Shown: positions 44,282 to 53,242 of the stretch, piece by piece | Layout of the letters: every line of letters starts with the position of its first letter | Position numbering within the stretch: position 1 is the stretch's first letter | Source of the DNA: Acidobacteriota bacterium | GTDB lineage: Bacteria; Acidobacteriota; Terriglobia; Bryobacterales; Bryobacteraceae | Reading direction: 5' to 3' | Assembly: GCA_018268715.1 (NCBI GenBank) | Contig: JAFDVZ010000002.1 | Coordinates: 553,632-617,631 of the forward strand | Length of the DNA: 64,000 nt | Program-made: the position numbers and the translations under genes | The notes under the pieces: model-generated | What the model was told of the DNA's origin: nothing | Databases searched by the model: none | Seen by the model: the letters and a program-made list of their open reading frames with translations, nothing else

Positions 44282-44851
44282 ATGATCCGCACCCTGCTTG
44301 CGCTCGTCGCTACGGCCGCTCTGGCCGCCGAGGTCCCCTCTCCCCAGGTCCAGATCGCTGGAGCCGTCCAGGCCGCGCCCGCTGAATTGCGCGATGGCGC
44401 CGCCGTGCTCGGCTATGACGCACAGGGCGGACGCGTGCTGCTGCGCGAGGGTAAGAACAGCATGTTCTGCCTGGCCACCGACCCCGCCAAGACTACCTTC
44501 AACGCCGCCTGTTATCACAAGGACCTTGACCCCTTCATGGCCCGCGGCCGCGAACTCACCGCGCAGAAGGTGACCGGCGCCCAACGCGGCGAAATCCGTT
44601 TCAAGGAGATCGAGGAGGGCAAACTCGCCATGCCTCGCGAGCCTCGCACCCTGTACGTGCTCACGGGTTCGGGCTACGACGCCGCCACGAATACCGTGAA
44701 GGACCCCTACCTGCGCTGGGTGATCTATGTCCCCTTCGCGACGCCTGAATCCACCGGTCTTTCCACCAAGTCGAGCGAAAGCGCCCCGTGGCTGATGGCG
44801 CCGGGAACGGCGGGCGCGCACATCATGATCAGCCCGCCCAAGAAGAAGTAG
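44282..44851 (+). CDS. Secreted protein of unknown function, paralogue of the 27.4-kb protein
   Basis: 189 aa from the ATG at 44282. Signal peptide MIRTLLALVATAALAA. Motifs shared with the protein at 27426-28112: LRDGAAVL, a Gly/Arg segment, GKN..FC, a second Cys (AACYHKD), TLYVLTGSG versus the Y-L-S-P-A-T region, VIYVPFATPESTGL, and a PGTAGAHIMI end versus PGPHGMIIVL. Two cysteines in equivalent places suggest one disulphide. Function unknown. Unlike its relative it has no regulator gene beside it. It abuts the convergent NtrC gene with no spacer. Confidence 0.8.
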   Translation: MIRTLLALVATAALAAEVPSPQVQIAGAVQAAPAELRDGAAVLGYDAQGGRVLLREGKNSMFCLATDPAKTTFNAACYHKDLDPFMARGRELTAQKVTGAQRGEIRFKEIEEGKLAMPREPRTLYVLTGSGYDAATNTVKDPYLRWVIYVPFATPESTGLSTKSSESAPWLMAPGTAGAHIMISPPKKK

Positions 44852-46237
44852 TCACGCCGCGTCGCCTTCGCGAGCGAGGCCGTGCTTTTCCATGCGATAG
44901 ATCAACGTGCGGCGGCTGATGTCGAGATAGCGCGCCGCTTTGGTCTGATTCCAGCCGAATTTATCGAGCGCACGCACCAGCAGTTCACGCTCGATGTTTT
45001 CGAGCGAAATCCCCTCGTCGGGCAATTCGCGCATGAACTCGTCGGCGCGGGTGGCGGCTGGCGGCGGTCCGATCTCGGGCGGCAGGTCGGCCGCCGTCAA
45101 CTCCTCCCGCGACGATAACACCACCATCCGCTCCAGCACGTTTTCCAACTCGCGGATATTGCCGGGCCACCGGTAATGCATCAGCGCCGAAACCACCGCC
45201 GGACTCATGCGCAGTCCCGCCAGCCCGTGCCGCTCCTTCAGACCTCGGAACAGATGCTGCGCCAGGTCCGGAATATCGTCCCGCCGTTCCCGCAGCGGAG
45301 GCAGCACCAGCGGCACCACCGCCAGACGGTAGTACAGGTCCTCGCGAAACGCTTCGTCCTCCACCATCGCCTTTAGGTCGCGATGGGTCGCCGCGATCAC
45401 GCGCACGTCCACCACGCGCGTTTCCGCCGCCCCGATTTTGTCGATCTCGCCGTTCTGCAACAGCCGCAGCAACTTCACCTGCATGTCTAGCGGAAGCTCT
45501 CCGACTTCGTCGAGGAACAGGGTCCCGCCGTCGGCCGCCTCGATCTTGCCCGGCTTGGGAGCATACGCCCCGCTGAACGCCCCGCGCGTATAGCCGAACA
45601 GCTCCGATTCGAGCAGTTCCTTGGGGATCGCGCCGCAATTGATCGTGATGAACGGCTTCGACCGGCGCCGGCTGTTGTGATGAACCGCCCGGGCCAGCAA
45701 CTCCTTGCCCGTGCCCGTTTCCCCGCCGATCAGCACCGTTGAATCGTGCTGGGCCACGCGCGACGCCATCTCGAGCACCCGCAGCAGCGGCTTCGACCGG
45801 CCGACGATATTCTCGAACCCGTACTTCTGATCGAGCGCCGACCGCAGAGTCCGCACCTCGTCGAGCAGGTTCTGCCGCTCCATCGCGCGATGCACCGCCA
45901 GCGTCAGCGCTTCGTAATCGATGGGCTTGGTGACGTAGTCGTAGGCGCCGTCCTTCATCGCCTGAACGGCCGTTTCCACGGTGGCGAACGCGGTCATCAT
46001 AATGACCGTCGTCTCCAGCCGCTCCTCGCGCACATAGCCGAGCAGGTCCATGCCATCGGACACCGGCATGCGCAGATCCGTGATCACCAGCTTCGGCCGC
46101 TTCTGCTCGATCGCCTCGCGGGCCTGCGCGCCATCGCCGGCCATGGCGACTTCATAGCCGGCTTCCTCGAGCTGCATCTTCATGACGCGTCGCAGGCTCG
46201 AGTCGTCGTCCACCACCAGGATCAGATTGCGGTTCAT
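44852..46237 (-). CDS. NtrC-family sigma-54-dependent response regulator
   Basis: 461 aa. Receiver domain with Asp in VITDLRMPVSDG and Lys in YVTKPIDYE; AAA+ domain with Walker A GETGTGKE, the sigma-54 contact loop GAFSGA (Ser for the usual Thr) and Walker B GGTLFLDEVGE; C-terminal Fis-type HTH (NQTKAARYLDISRRTLIYRMEKHG). It activates sigma-54 promoters on phosphorylation. Its start overlaps the kinase stop as ATGA. The CzcCBA-type operon lies divergently beyond the kinase, as in ZraSR-like or metal-responsive pairs. Confidence 0.96.
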   Translation of the reverse strand: MNRNLILVVDDDSSLRRVMKMQLEEAGYEVAMAGDGAQAREAIEQKRPKLVITDLRMPVSDGMDLLGYVREERLETTVIMMTAFATVETAVQAMKDGAYDYVTKPIDYEALTLAVHRAMERQNLLDEVRTLRSALDQKYGFENIVGRSKPLLRVLEMASRVAQHDSTVLIGGETGTGKELLARAVHHNSRRRSKPFITINCGAIPKELLESELFGYTRGAFSGAYAPKPGKIEAADGGTLFLDEVGELPLDMQVKLLRLLQNGEIDKIGAAETRVVDVRVIAATHRDLKAMVEDEAFREDLYYRLAVVPLVLPPLRERRDDIPDLAQHLFRGLKERHGLAGLRMSPAVVSALMHYRWPGNIRELENVLERMVVLSSREELTAADLPPEIGPPPAATRADEFMRELPDEGISLENIERELLVRALDKFGWNQTKAARYLDISRRTLIYRMEKHGLAREGDAA

Positions 46238-47406
46238 GCGGGCTTCCTATCCACAGGCAATTCCACCACCATCGCGACGCCCCGCACCGGCGCGCTCTCT
46301 GCGCGCAGCACGCCGCCATGCTGCTCCACGATCTTCGCCGCGATGGCCAACCCCAGCCCCGTGCCATGCTCCTTGGTAGTAAAGAAAGGATCGAAGATGC
46401 GATCCCGCTGATCGGGAGCGAAGCCCGCGCCTTCGTCCACCACCGTCAGCGTGGCGGTCCCGTTCCGCGCTGACGCTGTCAGGGTTACGCGCCCCTTCAC
46501 GGTGGCCTCCATCGCGTTGATCGCCAGGTTCAGCAGCACCTGCTTCATCTGCTCGGGATCGCACTGGATCTCCGGCAGGCCCGCCTCCACGCGCTTTTCG
46601 AACCGGATGCCCTCGGCGGCCGGATTATGCCCGGCGAGCGCGATCACCGAATCAATCACCGCCTCGACGTCGGTGGGCTGAAAGCGTGGGGCGCGAGGCC
46701 GGGCGAACGTCAGGAAGTTCGCCAGCAGTTTGTTCAGCCGCTGCGATTCGAGATCGATGATCTCCAGGCAATCGTCGACGTTCTCCTTGGTGCCGTGCCC
46801 GCGCTTCAGAATCCCCGCCGCGCCGGAAATGCTCGCCAACGGATTGCGGATCTCGTGCGCGAGGCTCGCCGATAGCTGCGCCACGGCCGCCATACGCTCG
46901 GCCTTGCGCAGCTTGTCGAGATTCTCCCTGAGCTCCGTGTACACGCGCTCCAGCTCCGCCGTGGTCTGTTCGATCTTTTCGCGATGGCGCCGCTCGCGCG
47001 CGGCGAACGCGCCCACAATCAGGCCGGCCGCGCTGAACACCGCCGTCTCGCCCACCTGGTCCACCGCGTAGACCACGTCGTGGCGCCAGAGCATCCAGGT
47101 CACCGGACCCTGCACCGCCGCGGCCAGCAGCGCCGCCACGCCCGCTCCTCGCCATCCGTAGAGCATCCCCGCCGACACCAGCGGCAGGAAATCCAAATGG
47201 TAGATCAGGTTGTGGATGTTCTTGTTCGATCGCGGCACATACCAGTGCGCCGCCGCCAGCGTCGCGATCGCCAACACGATCGCCAGCTTCGGCCACGGAC
47301 TCTTACGCACCCGCCGCTCCAGCCGCGTTCCATCGGATGGTGGAACCGCGGGAAACGGACGCGCGGCGAACATCTCCAGGCCGTCCCACTCCGGACGGGA
47401 TGTCAT
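46234..47406 (-). CDS. Sensor histidine kinase, partner of the NtrC-type regulator
   Basis: 390 aa. N-terminal four-TM sensor (LAIVLAIATLAAAHWYV, FLPLVSAGMLYGWRGAGVAALLAA, GETAVFSAAGLIVGAFA) resembling DUF4118/KdpD-type modules with little periplasmic exposure, a coiled linker, HisKA with His in SLAHEIRNPLASISG, and HATPase_c (NLAINAMEA, DEGAGFAP, GTGLGLA). Because the sensor is mostly in the membrane it may sense a membrane or lipid-soluble cue rather than periplasmic metal directly. It overlaps the regulator by 4 bp. Confidence 0.94.
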   Translation of the reverse strand: MTSRPEWDGLEMFAARPFPAVPPSDGTRLERRVRKSPWPKLAIVLAIATLAAAHWYVPRSNKNIHNLIYHLDFLPLVSAGMLYGWRGAGVAALLAAAVQGPVTWMLWRHDVVYAVDQVGETAVFSAAGLIVGAFAARERRHREKIEQTTAELERVYTELRENLDKLRKAERMAAVAQLSASLAHEIRNPLASISGAAGILKRGHGTKENVDDCLEIIDLESQRLNKLLANFLTFARPRAPRFQPTDVEAVIDSVIALAGHNPAAEGIRFEKRVEAGLPEIQCDPEQMKQVLLNLAINAMEATVKGRVTLTASARNGTATLTVVDEGAGFAPDQRDRIFDPFFTTKEHGTGLGLAIAAKIVEQHGGVLRAESAPVRGVAMVVELPVDRKPA

Positions 47407-47555
47407 ATCGGCGGATCATGCAATTTTGCGCCCGAGCCCGACTCTCCTTCCATCATCGCGCGGGTTGTACCATTTGGGACAACGCGCGGCCGGCCCGCCG
47501 CCCCATAACGTACAAATCGCGCCGCGCATGCCTGTCGGTTCAACGCCCGAAGCCG

Positions 47556-47571
47556 CGGCCCGCCGATTGCA
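47556..47571 (+). promoter_or_regulatory. Sigma-54-like promoter upstream of the metal efflux operon
   Basis: CGGCCCGCCGATTGCA matches the -24/-12 consensus TGGCACGN4TTGC with GG at 47557-47558 and GC at 47569-47570, ten bases between; two of the conserved positions differ (C for T, C for A). The predicted start is about 47582, just before the GTG at 47584. It would link the adjacent NtrC-type regulator to the efflux genes. Confidence 0.35.
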
Positions 47572-47583
47572 TTACACGGATCA

Positions 47584-48837
47584 GTGCTTCGCTGGAATCT
47601 CCTGATCCTGCTGTGGGCGGCCTTACCGGCCGCCTCCCAGGAAGCGGCCTCGCCGCGAAAAACCCTGACGCTCGAGGACGCCCTCGCGCTCGCCGAACAA
47701 TACAATCCGCGCCTCAAGGCGGCGGCGGCTTTCATCGATGGCGCCGAGGCGGGCATCCTCACCGCGCGCGCTTATCAGAACCCCGACGTCTCGCTCGGCG
47801 GCTTCGGGGGCCAGCGCTCGCACATGGCGGGCGCACCGTCCGGATTCATCGGAGGATGGGCCGTCAATCAACCGCTCGAGTTGCCGTCGTTGCGCCGCGC
47901 GCGCGTGCGCACCGCCGAACTGGGCCGCGAAACGGGCCGCTTCGCGCTCGCGGAAACGCGGCTCACCGTCCGCGCCGGCGTGATGCAGGCCTTCTACGAC
48001 ACCCTGCGCCGCAAGGGCGAGGTCGAGCTCGCGCACGACAACCTGCAACTGCTCGAGGATCTCGAACGCCGGGTGGGCGTGCAGGTGAAGGTCGGCGAAG
48101 CGGCGCGGCTCGAGCTCGTGCGCGCCGAAGCGGAAGTGGCCACGGCGCGCATTCAGCTTGAAAGCGGTCGTCTTCGATTGAAGACCGCCCGCGCCGCTCT
48201 GCATGCCGCCATCGGCGCCCCCAATGGCGTCGAATTCGATCCGCGCGATTCGCTGCACCCGCCTGTGCCGCTGCCGGCCCTGGATGTCCTGCGACGCCAG
48301 GTGCTCGGCGCGCATCCCTCTGTCGCACTCGCCGATAACGAACTGCGCCGCGCCGATTCGCGCCTCGCCCTCGAACGCGAGTTGCTGAAGCCGCAGCCCA
48401 CCGTGTGGGCCGACATGTTCCGACAGCCCGACGTCACGCAATACCGGGCCGGCGTCACGTTGCCGATTCCGCTGTGGAACAAGCGCCAGGGTCCTATCGC
48501 CGAAGCCGTCGCGGCGCAACGGCAGACGGCCGCCATCGCCGACATGCGGCGTCTTGAAATTCAGGCCGCTCTTGAAGCCGCCTATGGCCAATACGAAGTC
48601 GCCAGCCAGCAGGTCACCATGTTCGAAGCGGGCACGCTGAAGGAGGCCGAAGCCGCGGTGAGCGCCGCCGAGGCCGCCTTCCGCTTCGGCGAGCGCGGCA
48701 TTCTCGAAGTGCTCGACGCCCAGCGCGTCCTGCGCGGCGCGCGCCTCGAATATCTCAACGCCCAATTCGACCGCGAGTCCGCCCTCATCGCCCTCGAACA
48801 GCTCGGCGCAATCGAGCCAAGGAGCAAAAAACCGTAA
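47584..48837 (+). CDS. TolC-family outer-membrane efflux protein (CzcC-like)
   Basis: 417 aa from GTG at 47584; no clear ribosome site. Signal peptide LILLWAALPAASQ. OEP-repeat features: LTLEDALALAEQYNPRLKAAAAFIDGAEAGI, the paired helical hairpins with long Ala/Glu-rich coiled coils, LTVRAGVMQAFYDTLRRKGEVELA, and PIPLWNKRQGPIAEAVAA. It would form the outer-membrane duct of the tripartite HME-RND pump with the two genes that follow, spaced by 1 and 2 bp. Confidence 0.93.
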   Translation: MLRWNLLILLWAALPAASQEAASPRKTLTLEDALALAEQYNPRLKAAAAFIDGAEAGILTARAYQNPDVSLGGFGGQRSHMAGAPSGFIGGWAVNQPLELPSLRRARVRTAELGRETGRFALAETRLTVRAGVMQAFYDTLRRKGEVELAHDNLQLLEDLERRVGVQVKVGEAARLELVRAEAEVATARIQLESGRLRLKTARAALHAAIGAPNGVEFDPRDSLHPPVPLPALDVLRRQVLGAHPSVALADNELRRADSRLALERELLKPQPTVWADMFRQPDVTQYRAGVTLPIPLWNKRQGPIAEAVAAQRQTAAIADMRRLEIQAALEAAYGQYEVASQQVTMFEAGTLKEAEAAVSAAEAAFRFGERGILEVLDAQRVLRGARLEYLNAQFDRESALIALEQLGAIEPRSKKP

Positions 48838-48838
48838 C

Positions 48839-50011
48839 ATGCCGAAATCCCCCTCGCTTCCACTATTCATCGCGCTCCTGTCGGCCGCGATCCTTGCGGG
48901 CTGCGGCGCGGGTGGCGCCAACGCCAAGGCGGAGGCCCCCAAGCCTCCGGCCAACCCGCTCGAAATCACCGTGCGCCCGGACCTGCTCGCCCAGCTCAAA
49001 ATCGGCGAGCCCGCCGTCGTCAACATCAGCCGCACCCTCCAGGTGGCCGGCCGCGTCGAAGCCAACGAATCTCGCATGGCGCGCGTCAGCGCGCCCGTCA
49101 CTGGCCGCATCATGGACCTCGACGTGGTGGAAGGCCAGATCGTCACGCGGGGTGAAATCCTCGCCACCATTCACAGCACGGACCTGTCCGGCCTTCAATC
49201 CACCTATCTCAAAGCCGACACCCAGCTCCAGCTCGCCAACCGCGCCATTGCCCGCGCCAAGCAGTTGATCGACGCCGGCGTCATCGGCGAGGCTGAGCTC
49301 CAGCGGCGGCAGGGCGACGTCGACCAGGCGTCGGCCGAACTCGCCGCGGCGCGCGAGCAACTCAAGGTGCTCGGCATGTCCGACGAAGCGCTGACCAAGC
49401 TGCGGTCCACGCGTACCGTGAACTCGCTGATCCAGGTGGTCTCCACCATCAGCGGCCGGGTGCTCGAACGCAAGGTGACCATAGGACAGGTGGTCGAAGC
49501 CGCCGAAACCCTCTGCATCGTCGCCGACCTTTCCACTGTGTGGCTGGTGGCCGACGTCCCCGAACAAAGCGCCGGCGCGATTCACACCGGCAAGCTGATC
49601 CGGGCCGAAATCCCCGCACTGCCCGGCGAAACCATCGAAGGCAAACTCACCTATGTGGGCGCCACGGTGAATCCTGAAACGCGCACCGTGCGCGCCCGCG
49701 CCGATCTCCCCAACCCGCAGCGCAGGTACAAGCCCGCCATGCTCGCCACCATCACGCTGATCGACGCCGCCGAGCCCCGCCGCGTCGTTCCCGAAAGCGC
49801 CGTGGTCCGCGAAGGGAATGAGGAGCACGTGTTCGTCGAGACCGCTGATCGCACGTTCCTGCTTCGCCGCGTGACGCTCGGGCCCGAATTCAAGGACGTT
49901 CGCCCGGTCCTCGAGGGCCTGCGCGACGGAGAGAAGATCGTGCTCGATGGCGCGTTCCACTTGAACAACGAGCGCAGGCGGATGCTCCTGCGCGGAAGCG
50001 AGGGAGCCTAG
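48839..50011 (+). CDS. RND efflux membrane-fusion lipoprotein (CzcB-like)
   Basis: 390 aa. Lipoprotein signal with lipobox LAGC (MPKSPSLPLFIALLSAAILAGC). Typical adaptor order: beta-barrel strand (LQVAGRVEANESRMARVSAPVTGRIMDLDVVEGQIVTRGEIL) with biotinyl-lipoyl fold, a helical hairpin (YLKADTQLQLANRAIARAKQLIDAG), LVADVPEQSAGAIHTGKL and the membrane-proximal RRVTLGPEFKDVRPVLEGLRDGEKIV. It connects the RND pump to the outer-membrane duct. Sits 1 bp after the OEP gene and 2 bp before the pump gene. Confidence 0.95.
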   Translation: MPKSPSLPLFIALLSAAILAGCGAGGANAKAEAPKPPANPLEITVRPDLLAQLKIGEPAVVNISRTLQVAGRVEANESRMARVSAPVTGRIMDLDVVEGQIVTRGEILATIHSTDLSGLQSTYLKADTQLQLANRAIARAKQLIDAGVIGEAELQRRQGDVDQASAELAAAREQLKVLGMSDEALTKLRSTRTVNSLIQVVSTISGRVLERKVTIGQVVEAAETLCIVADLSTVWLVADVPEQSAGAIHTGKLIRAEIPALPGETIEGKLTYVGATVNPETRTVRARADLPNPQRRYKPAMLATITLIDAAEPRRVVPESAVVREGNEEHVFVETADRTFLLRRVTLGPEFKDVRPVLEGLRDGEKIVLDGAFHLNNERRRMLLRGSEGA

Positions 50012-50013
50012 AA

Positions 50014-53000
50014 GTGCTGAGCGCCGTCGTACAAGCCGCGCTCAAGCAGCGCCTTATCGTCGTCATTCTCGCCTTGATCGGGCTCGCCTTCGGCGCCATC
50101 GCCACGCGCAAGCTCTCGGTCGACGCGTTTCCGGATGTTACTAACATCCAGGTGCAAGTAGCAACGGAAGTCCCCGGCCGCTCCCCCGACGAGGTGGAGC
50201 GCATGGTCACCGTGCCTGTCGAGATCGGCATGACCGGTCTTCCCGGCATGACCGAAATGCGCTCCCAGAACGAGCCCGGCCTGTCCATCGTCACGCTGGT
50301 GTTCACCGACGACACGCCGCTCTACTTTGCCCGGCAGATCGTCTCCGAACGCCTGGGCGACGTGCGCGGACGCCTGCCCGAAGGCATCACGCCGGTGCTC
50401 GGCCCGGTGGCGAGCGCGCTCAGCGAGATTTTCCAATACACCATCGAAAGCCCGTCGGACGGCACGCGCGAACTCACCAAGGACGAGCTGATCGAGCGCC
50501 GCATCATTCAGGACTGGGTGGCGCGTCCGCTGCTCCGCTCCGTCCCCGGCGTCGCCGAAATCAACTCCACGGGCGGCTACGTCAAGCAGTATCAGGTCCT
50601 GGTCGACCCCTTCCGCATGCGCTACTACGGCGTCACCATCCACGACGTCCAGCAGGCGCTCGCCCGCAACAACGCCAACTCGAGCGGCGGCATCCTCCCC
50701 CATGGCCCGGAGGTCCTGTTGGTGCGCGGCGTCGGCCTCATCCGCGACCTCGACGATATCCGCGCCGTCGTCCTCAAGGAAGCCAACGGAACCCCGGTCT
50801 ACATCCGAGACGTCGCCGAGGTGAAGTTCGGCGAAGAGGTCCGCTATGGCGCCATGATCAAGGGCGGTTACACCGAAGCTGTCGGCGGCATCATGATGAT
50901 GGTCGCCGGCGCAAACGCCAAGCAGATCGTCGAGAACATCAAGCTGCGCGTCGAGGAAGTCAATACAAAGGGGATGCTTCCCGACGGACTCCGCATCGTC
51001 CCTTACTACGACCGTTCCGAGCTCGTCGACGCCGCGCTCCACACCGTCACCAAAGTGCTGATCGAGGGCATCGTCCTGGTGGTCATCATCCTGTTCCTGT
51101 TCCTCGGCGACCTGCGCTCCAGCGTCATTGTCATCGCGACGTTGATCCTGACGCCCGCCTTCACCTTCATCGTCATGAACCGCTACGGCCTGTCGGCGAA
51201 CCTGATGTCGCTGGGCGGCCTGGCCATCGCCATCGGCCTGATGGTGGACGGCTCTGTGGTGGTTGTCGAGAACGTGTTCTCAAAGCTCGGCCGCGACCCC
51301 AAAGCCAGCCGCACCCAAACCGTCTACGACGCCGTGATGGAAGTCGGCACGCCGGTCATCTTCGGCATCTGCGTCATCATCCTCGTGTTCCTGCCGCTCA
51401 TGACGCTGGAAGGCATGGAAGGCAAGATGTTCGCCCCGCTCGCCTACACCATCGCGATTGCGCTCGGCATCTCGCTGCTGCTGTCGCTGACGCTGACGCC
51501 CGTGCTCTCGTCCTATCTGTTGAAGGGCGGCGGCGATCACGAAACGTTCCTGGTGCGCATGCTGCACAAGCCCTATTCGGGCGTCCTGCGCTGGGCAACG
51601 CACAACGAGAAGAAGACCGTCGCCATCGCCCTGGTGCTGTTCGCGGCGTCCATGTCGCTGTTCCCCTTCCTGGGCACGTCGTTCATTCCCGAGTTGCAGG
51701 AGGGCGTCATCAGCCCCAACATGGACCGCGCGCCGAACATCTCGCTCGACGAGTCCATCCGCATGGAGATGGCCGCCATCAAGCGCATCAACCAGGTGCC
51801 CGGGATTAAACACATCGTCTCCCGGCTCGGCCGCGGCGAATCCCCGGTCGACCCCGCCGGCTACAACGAATCCGACATGATGATCCAGCTGAAGCCGCTG
51901 GAGGAGCGCAAGGACTGGCCCCAGGACCGCGTCGCCGACAAGGTGCGCGAGATCGTGACCTCTTTCCCCGGGGTCAACCCCGTCATGGCGCAGCCCATCT
52001 CGGACCGGGTCGACGAAATGGTCACTGGCGTCCGCGCCGACGTCGCCGTGAAGATCTTCGGGGACGATCTCGATGTTTTGCTCGAAAAGGCCAATCAGGT
52101 CGCGAAAGTGGCGAACGGCGTCTCTGGCACCGGCGACATCAAGGTGGACCGCATCGGCGGCCAGCAGAACCTCACCGTCACCATCGACCGCCAGGCCATC
52201 GCCCGACATGGGCTGAACGCCTCCGACGTCCACGACATCATCGAAGCTGCGGTGGGCGGCAAGGTCGCCACGGAAATCTACGAAGGCGAGCGGCGCTTCC
52301 AGGCCGTGGTGCGCTTCCCGCAGAACCTGCGCGACAGCATTACAGCCATCCGCAATATCCTGCTCAAGACCGCCGACGGCGAGCAGGTTCCTCTCGAAAG
52401 CCTCGCCAAGCTGGAAATCGCGGAAGGCCCCTCGCAGATCAAGCGCGACATGGCCAAGCGCCGCGTCGTGGTCGGCGTCAACGTGCGGGATCGCGACCTG
52501 GGCGGTTTCGTCGCAGAGCTGCGCGGAAAGATCGGCCGCGAAGTGGAACTGCCATCGGGTTACTATCTCGAATACGGCGGCCAGTTCGACAACATGCAGC
52601 GCGCGCGCCGCCACCTGATGATCATCGTCCCCATCACCGTGGGGGCCATCTTCTTCCTGCTGTTTCTGCTGTTCCGCTCCCTACGGTTCGCGCTGTTGAT
52701 TATCCTGGTGCTGCCCTTCGCCTCCATCGGAGGAGTGGCCGCGCTGTACTTCAGCGGCGAGTATCTGTCGGTGCCCGCCTCGGTGGGCTTCATCGCGCTG
52801 TGGGGCATCGCGGTGCTGAACGGAGTCGTGCTGGTCTCCTACATCCGGGGCCTGCGCGAATCCGGCATGGAGCAGCGTAAGGCCATCATGGACGGCGCCA
52901 GCATGCGCTTCCGTCCCGTGATGATGACGGCCACCGTCGCCGCGCTCGGCCTGGTGCCGTTCCTTTTCGCCACCGGCCCGGGGTCGGAGGTGCAGCGTCC

Positions 53001-53103
53001 GCTCGCGATCGTGGTCATCGGTGGGCTCGTAACGTCGACGCTGTTGACCCTGGTCGTCGTGCCAGCGTTGTATCGAATCTTCGACCGCGAGACGGCAAGT
53101 TAG
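50014..53103 (+). CDS. czcA: Heavy-metal efflux RND pump (CzcA family)
   Basis: 1029 aa from GTG at 50014, with GAGGGAG just upstream. Twelve-TM RND architecture with two large periplasmic loops. Family motifs: AFPDVTNIQVQVATEVPGRSPDEVERMVTVPVE, GGYVKQYQVLVDP, TM4 segment LGGLAIAIGLMVDGSVVVVENV carrying the proton-relay Asp, PLMTLEGMEGKMFAPLA, and MTATVAALGLVPF in TM11. HME class (Co/Zn/Cd/Ni or Cu/Ag); the exact metal cannot be read. Forms a tripartite pump with the two preceding proteins. Confidence 0.96.
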   Translation: MLSAVVQAALKQRLIVVILALIGLAFGAIATRKLSVDAFPDVTNIQVQVATEVPGRSPDEVERMVTVPVEIGMTGLPGMTEMRSQNEPGLSIVTLVFTDDTPLYFARQIVSERLGDVRGRLPEGITPVLGPVASALSEIFQYTIESPSDGTRELTKDELIERRIIQDWVARPLLRSVPGVAEINSTGGYVKQYQVLVDPFRMRYYGVTIHDVQQALARNNANSSGGILPHGPEVLLVRGVGLIRDLDDIRAVVLKEANGTPVYIRDVAEVKFGEEVRYGAMIKGGYTEAVGGIMMMVAGANAKQIVENIKLRVEEVNTKGMLPDGLRIVPYYDRSELVDAALHTVTKVLIEGIVLVVIILFLFLGDLRSSVIVIATLILTPAFTFIVMNRYGLSANLMSLGGLAIAIGLMVDGSVVVVENVFSKLGRDPKASRTQTVYDAVMEVGTPVIFGICVIILVFLPLMTLEGMEGKMFAPLAYTIAIALGISLLLSLTLTPVLSSYLLKGGGDHETFLVRMLHKPYSGVLRWATHNEKKTVAIALVLFAASMSLFPFLGTSFIPELQEGVISPNMDRAPNISLDESIRMEMAAIKRINQVPGIKHIVSRLGRGESPVDPAGYNESDMMIQLKPLEERKDWPQDRVADKVREIVTSFPGVNPVMAQPISDRVDEMVTGVRADVAVKIFGDDLDVLLEKANQVAKVANGVSGTGDIKVDRIGGQQNLTVTIDRQAIARHGLNASDVHDIIEAAVGGKVATEIYEGERRFQAVVRFPQNLRDSITAIRNILLKTADGEQVPLESLAKLEIAEGPSQIKRDMAKRRVVVGVNVRDRDLGGFVAELRGKIGREVELPSGYYLEYGGQFDNMQRARRHLMIIVPITVGAIFFLLFLLFRSLRFALLIILVLPFASIGGVAALYFSGEYLSVPASVGFIALWGIAVLNGVVLVSYIRGLRESGMEQRKAIMDGASMRFRPVMMTATVAALGLVPFLFATGPGSEVQRPLAIVVIGGLVTSTLLTLVVVPALYRIFDRETAS

Positions 53104-53242
53104 CGGGACAGCGATGGGAGAGCGGAGTTCCCGGATAGCGAGTCAACCGGCCGGATTCTTGGTAGCATAGCGATGGATCGTCAGGCGCTGCTTCGCCGCT
53201 TGGTTTACCGGCCGCCCTAGGAACAAACAATCCGCCATTCAG

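Noticed and set aside
51280-52614. 444-aa minus-strand frame opposite the RND pump
   Set aside because: Antisense to CzcA with Asp/His/Arg-rich composition; no ribosome site or family features.
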